From: Clostridia bacterium
GTDB taxonomy: Bacteria > Bacillota > Clostridia > Christensenellales > Borkfalkiaceae
Assembly (NCBI GenBank): GCA_017507045.1
Contig: JAFWBP010000007.1
Span: 1-64,000, forward strand
Length of the DNA: 64,000 bases
Direction of reading: 5' to 3'
Below the pieces are notes generated by a model. That model searched no databases and had not been told where the DNA came from. It was given only the letters and a program-made list of their open reading frames with translations. The position numbers and the translations under genes were made by a program. This document shows positions 60,207 to 64,000 of the stretch, in pieces (positions within the stretch are counted from its first letter, which is position 1; each line of letters opens with the position of its first letter).

Positions 60207-63083
60207 ATGTTAGAGCTTCGCCATCTCACAAAAATTTATAAAACCGCGGGCGGCGCAGAAACGCGCGCGATAGATGGAGTTTCCCTTTCCTTTGAAAGCA
60301 CGGGGCTTGTGTTTTTGCTCGGAAAATCAGGCAGCGGCAAGAGCACCCTTTTGAACCTTGCAGGCGGGCTCGATGCGCCCACGGAGGGGGAAGTTTTGGT
60401 CATGGGTAGGTCCTCGAAGGTTTTTTCAGGCAGAGATTTTGATTCCTACCGCAATACCTACGTCGGCTTCGTGTTTCAGGAATACAACGTATTAAACGAG
60501 TTTAACGTGGAGGAGAATGTTGCCCTCGCCTTAGAGCTTCAAGGAAGGCCCCGAGATAGAAAACGGGTGCTTGAAATTCTTGAAGAGGTTGATCTCGCGC
60601 CATATGCAAAGCGCCGCCCCGGCACCCTTTCGGGCGGCCAAAAGCAGCGCGTTGCCATCGCCCGCGCTCTCGTGAAAGATCCGCAGATCATCATGGCGGA
60701 TGAGCCCTCGGGCGCGCTCGATTCCGCCACCGGCAAGCAGGTTTTTGAAACGCTGAAAAAGCTTTCTCGGCGCCGCCTCGTGCTCGTCGTTTCACACGAT
60801 AGAGAATTTGCCGAAATCTACGGCGATCGCATCATTGAGCTTAAAGATGGTAAAGTACTCTCCGATGTCACCAAAAAACGGCAAGCCGCAACGCTGGATA
60901 GAAACGCAATAAAACATGGCGATAACACCGTTACCCTCAAACACGGTACCCCCGTAAGCGATGCGACGATAGAGTTTATTCGAGAATTTCTCGAAAAGAG
61001 CACAGGCGAAATCCTCCTTTCTCGCGATGAGGGCGATATATTGCGATTCAAACGCGCAAGCCGCATCGACGAAACGGGTGCGCGTGAAACTTTTTTTGAA
61101 ACGCCGCCGCCCGTACCCTACGAAGGCGAAAGCGTGCGTTTTATTCGCTCTCGTCTTCCTGCCGCAAGAGCTGTCAAAATCGGCGCTTCCTCTCTGCGCC
61201 TCAAACCTTTCCGGCTACTGCTCACCGTGCTCCTCTCCATCATCGCTTTCGTGATGTTTGGTCTATTCTCTACGATGATACTCTATAACGGTGAGCGCGT
61301 ATTGGCACGTTCCTTCCTCGAGAGTGAATACGACTTTCTAACGCTAAATAAGGTATATGAAACACGGGTAAGCGGCTCTCGCAACAGCGCTGATTACGCC
61401 TACGATACCGCCGCCCGCTTCACTCCCGCGGAGATCGCTTCCTTCGGGGAAACCGCCTTTGGCGCCTACACGCTGGGCGGACTCACGCCCTCCAACCTCG
61501 ATCTGCCGAGAAATTCCATTCTCTACCGCCCTACCTTCACGCGCGTTGCCGCGATTCCCAAAGAGCACCCTCTTACCACAGACATGGTAGGCGCATATCC
61601 TGCCTTACCCAATCAGATTGCAGTAAGCGAATACTTTTTGGAGTGCGCACAGAACGCCGTGTTTACGCGTGTTTCAGCCAATGGCGCGGCCTCCGGTGTA
61701 AAGGAGATCAACCGCGCAGAGGACCTCGTGGGCGAATACTTAAAGTGTGGTGATCTCGTATTTCAGATCAGCGGCGTATTCCGCGGCGGAGCGCTCTTTG
61801 AAAAATACCGCGCGCTTGAGGAAGACGATTCCGATTGGCTCATGCGGCTGATGCTTGAAATGCACCTCAGCGAAGGGACCCCCACGCTTACCCTCGTTTC
61901 AGAGCAATTTCTCGATCTCTTTGAAGGGTTGATCGGTGGATTAGAAGAGGATCACACGAAGGAAATATTCGATTACGCCGAAAATCCCTTCGATCTTGTT
62001 TTCACAGATAGCGGCGATGCCTTTACAAATAGCACGCTCAAGATCTTTCATTCAAACGAAATACCCTTCCCTGTAACCTATTTCGGGCAGGAAAAAACTG
62101 CACTTTCAGCAAATGAATTTATCGTGCCGAGTTACTATCTCAGCGTCTATTACGAAGCCCATCACGGTTCGTCGCCCGAGGAGCAGCAAGCCTACGAGGC
62201 GTTCGTAAAACAAATGCGTATTTGGGCGGAAGGTAGAATCTCTGTAACGAACGGCGCGGGAGCCACCGTCAACCGCGAGGCAACGGAAGCGGAGATAGCG
62301 GCGGCGGAGATCGCCGTAACAAGCTACGTTGCAACCCACCCAATGGCATGGCGCGTAAAACCGCATGGCGAAGCTGCACGTTCCGCAACAGTCGTCGGCG
62401 CCTATCGCAGTGTCCGAGGGCACCAAGCGGAAAGCGTACTTTGCTCGCAGGAATTTTACGAGCACGTGGGCGGTTACCCTGGGCCGCTACACGAAACGAA
62501 CTACGTTCCGGAGGCAGATGCCTCCTATAGCTGGGCTTTCGTCCCCTTAGAAAAAACGGAAAAGGCATTCGGCGCGCTCTCCGCACGGCTGGGTGCATAC
62601 GACGAAGCAGACGTTGCATACCTTCTCCATAACGTGCTCTACGAGAACGTGACGCTCGTCAATTCCATCGTAGAGGCTCTCTCTGCTCTCTTCCTCGGAG
62701 CAGGTATCGTGCTCGCGTTTTTCGCCTCTCTTTTACTCTTCAACTTTATCACGGTAAGCATCACCAGCAAAAAGAAAGAGATCGGTATTCTCCGTGCCTT
62801 GGGCGCAAGAGGAGCGGATGTATTTAAAATCTTTTTTGCCGAATCGGGCATCATTGTTGGCGCTTGCACCTTAATCTCTATCGTAGGAACGGCGGCGGCA
62901 ACCGCCTTACTGAACGGTATTCTGCGCGCTGCCGCAGGGATAGACGTCACGCTATTCGTGTTTGGCCCTTTCTCCGCAATCGTTATGCTTTCCGTAGCAG
63001 TTGTTGTAGCTTTCCTTTCCACCTTCCTACCCGTCTACTTCACGGCGCGAAAAAAGCCCGTAGAGAGTATACGGGCATTGTAA
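60207..63083 (+). CDS. MacB-type ABC transporter, ATPase and permease in one chain
   Basis: A 958-residue protein of the same design as the 5415-8015 gene. ATPase (1-~220): [42 protein letters not shown]. One membrane helix (~335-360, LLLTVLLSIIAFVMFGLFSTMIL), a large outer domain (~365-820), and three C-terminal helices of the FtsX fold (IVEALSALFLGAGIVLAFFASLLLF; SGIIVGACTLISIVGTAAATAL; FSAIVMLSVAVVVAFLSTFLPVYF). AAGGAG lies 5-6 nt before the ATG. Monocistronic; substrate unknown. Similarity to the other copy is clear in the ATPase, weak in the outer domain, so they probably handle different substrates. Confidence 0.92.
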   Translation: MLELRHLTKIYKTAGGAETRAIDGVSLSFESTGLVFLLGKSGSGKSTLLNLAGGLDAPTEGEVLVMGRSSKVFSGRDFDSYRNTYVGFVFQEYNVLNEFNVEENVALALELQGRPRDRKRVLEILEEVDLAPYAKRRPGTLSGGQKQRVAIARALVKDPQIIMADEPSGALDSATGKQVFETLKKLSRRRLVLVVSHDREFAEIYGDRIIELKDGKVLSDVTKKRQAATLDRNAIKHGDNTVTLKHGTPVSDATIEFIREFLEKSTGEILLSRDEGDILRFKRASRIDETGARETFFETPPPVPYEGESVRFIRSRLPAARAVKIGASSLRLKPFRLLLTVLLSIIAFVMFGLFSTMILYNGERVLARSFLESEYDFLTLNKVYETRVSGSRNSADYAYDTAARFTPAEIASFGETAFGAYTLGGLTPSNLDLPRNSILYRPTFTRVAAIPKEHPLTTDMVGAYPALPNQIAVSEYFLECAQNAVFTRVSANGAASGVKEINRAEDLVGEYLKCGDLVFQISGVFRGGALFEKYRALEEDDSDWLMRLMLEMHLSEGTPTLTLVSEQFLDLFEGLIGGLEEDHTKEIFDYAENPFDLVFTDSGDAFTNSTLKIFHSNEIPFPVTYFGQEKTALSANEFIVPSYYLSVYYEAHHGSSPEEQQAYEAFVKQMRIWAEGRISVTNGAGATVNREATEAEIAAAEIAVTSYVATHPMAWRVKPHGEAARSATVVGAYRSVRGHQAESVLCSQEFYEHVGGYPGPLHETNYVPEADASYSWAFVPLEKTEKAFGALSARLGAYDEADVAYLLHNVLYENVTLVNSIVEALSALFLGAGIVLAFFASLLLFNFITVSITSKKKEIGILRALGARGADVFKIFFAESGIIVGACTLISIVGTAAATALLNGILRAAAGIDVTLFVFGPFSAIVMLSVAVVVAFLSTFLPVYFTARKKPVESIRAL

Positions 63084-63111
63084 GTTTATCATCATATTCA
63101 TGGTGCAAAAA

Positions 63112-64000
63112 CTATCCGCCAAGCCCTGCGCGCAAAACGCGCAGGGCGTTTTTATATGCAATCTTCTCTGTAATATATTCCCCGAACGTGCGAGAAAAAT
63201 CGGCTAAAAGCTCGGGCATGGCAGCAGCGTTTTTCATGTAAGGATTTTCGGGGATCCCATCGAAATCGCTCCCGAGCGCAAGAACTTCTTCTCCGCCCAC
63301 CTTGAGTACGTGCCGTGCGTGCGCGAGAAGTGCCGTACGTTGCCCTTCCAAAGAACGGTCTTCTCCGATAAAATCGGCGCAAAAATTGAGGCCGATCACA
63401 CCGCCGCAATCGGCGACCGTGCGAATCTGCTCATCGGTAAGGTTGCGCGCCCTTGAGCAGAGCTTAGCGGCACACGAATGGCTGGCAACAAAGGGGATCT
63501 TTGCCGCTTTGCTCCACTTCGCAACGTCGAAAAAAAGCTTATCGCTTCCGTGCGAAACATCTACGATCATTCCCAGCTCCCCCATCCGCTGCACGACTTC
63601 CCGGCCAAACCGCGTGAGCCCTCGCTCGCCCTCGCGCTCGGCAATTGGAGCGACTTCTCCCTTCTTCCACTTGGAATATCGGCGTAAATTCGGGTAGCCA
63701 AGCTCATTGGGATAATTCCACGTAAGCGTTGCCATGCGCACGCCACAATGATAAAGAATCTCTATCTTTGCAAGGTCGCCCTCGAACATGCCCCCATCCT
63801 CGAGGGTAAGCATGGCGTTGATCTCACCCTTTTTAATATCGGAAGCCTTGCATACGGGGTGATATCCCTCTTCGGCGCACATCGCATCAAACCTTTCGGC
63901 AAAGCGAAGCGCTCGCTCAAATTTATGGGGACCCTCGAGAAAAATGGCAAAGCACTGCAGAAGGCACCCCCCTTTCTCAAGCAACCCCCTTGAAACTTGA
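63112..64000 (-). CDS. Membrane dipeptidase (peptidase M19), 5' end beyond the window
   Basis: The N-terminus, with the first metal-binding HxD, lies past base 64000. The visible 295 residues carry the M19 core: GCLLQCFAIFLEG, TLEDGGMFEGD, GVRMATLTWNYPNELG, the metal histidines in DVSHGS and VASHSCAAKL, RNLTDEQIRTVADCGGVIGLNF, and LGSDFDGIP. The family hydrolyses dipeptides or beta-lactam analogues (renal dipeptidase type) with two zinc ions. An in-frame TTG at 63984 is not the true start because the frame stays open and homologous sequence continues upstream. Confidence 0.92.
   Translation of the reverse strand, partial: QVSRGLLEKGGCLLQCFAIFLEGPHKFERALRFAERFDAMCAEEGYHPVCKASDIKKGEINAMLTLEDGGMFEGDLAKIEILYHCGVRMATLTWNYPNELGYPNLRRYSKWKKGEVAPIAEREGERGLTRFGREVVQRMGELGMIVDVSHGSDKLFFDVAKWSKAAKIPFVASHSCAAKLCSRARNLTDEQIRTVADCGGVIGLNFCADFIGEDRSLEGQRTALLAHARHVLKVGGEEVLALGSDFDGIPENPYMKNAAAMPELLADFSRTFGEYITEKIAYKNALRVLRAGLGG
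63123..63155. terminator. Terminator overlapping the dipeptidase 3' end
   Basis: A stem GCCCTGCGC / GCGCAGGGC, followed on the plus strand by GTTTTTAT. It ends the plus-strand ABC gene and lies within the last codons of the convergent dipeptidase gene. Confidence 0.75.

Overview
The window looks like a chromosome segment of an endospore-forming Clostridia-type Firmicute. Evidence: the spoIIAA-spoIIAB-sigF operon, spoVAC and yunB; a DegV/FakA fatty-acid kinase pair; Asp23/YloU; strong Shine-Dalgarno sites at most starts; and A/T-rich intrinsic terminators. No rRNA or taxon-defining marker was seen, so finer placement is a guess (an uncultured gut lineage such as Christensenellales is plausible). 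Both window edges cut genes.

Layout. 0-8 kb: acidic tandem-repeat protein (cut), an unusual thioredoxin reductase, divergent ku/ligD end-joining genes, a YgjV-like protein and a MacB-type ABC fusion. 8-9.4 kb: two AT-rich orphan genes, each with a short-hairpin array upstream and a shared promoter-proximal block, then tRNA-Ser. 9.6-24.9 kb: housekeeping and metabolism (FNT channel, clpB, YitT, asnS, proS, degV, phosphohexomutase, transketolase, lipase, nitroreductase, M18 peptidase). 25-29 kb: heterodimeric ABC exporter behind a 20-bp palindromic operator. 29-31.9 kb: spoIIA operon and a zinc-ribbon membrane protein. 32-33 kb: five-tRNA cluster and a DUF1858 protein. 33-41.3 kb: spoVAC followed upstream by a compact phage head cassette (terminase, portal, scaffold, capsid, connector-region genes) with no integrase, tail or lysis genes. 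41.4-45.4 kb: two signal-peptide plus C-terminal-anchor surface proteins around a LexA-boxed antisense gene. 45.5-50.8 kb: MurG-like enzyme, yunB, yigZ, tyrS, WYL regulator. 50.8-55.4 kb: BspA-like lipoprotein, PAP2 phosphatase, tmRNA. 55.4-64 kb: recG, fakA, asp23, rpmB, a second MacB-type ABC fusion, and a cut M19 dipeptidase.

Threads linking the genes. (1) Sporulation: sigF is encoded here; yunB carries a textbook sigma-E promoter; ligD, spoVAC and, more speculatively, the phage terminase carry sigma-F/G-like elements. (2) Six or seven genes have their ATG exactly where transcription should start and no Shine-Dalgarno, suggesting leaderless mRNAs. (3) A 178-bp intergenic element occurs twice. 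(4) The head cassette and the hairpin-array gene cassettes are the best candidates for something undescribed. All functional calls come from reading sequence and remembered family motifs; no search was run.
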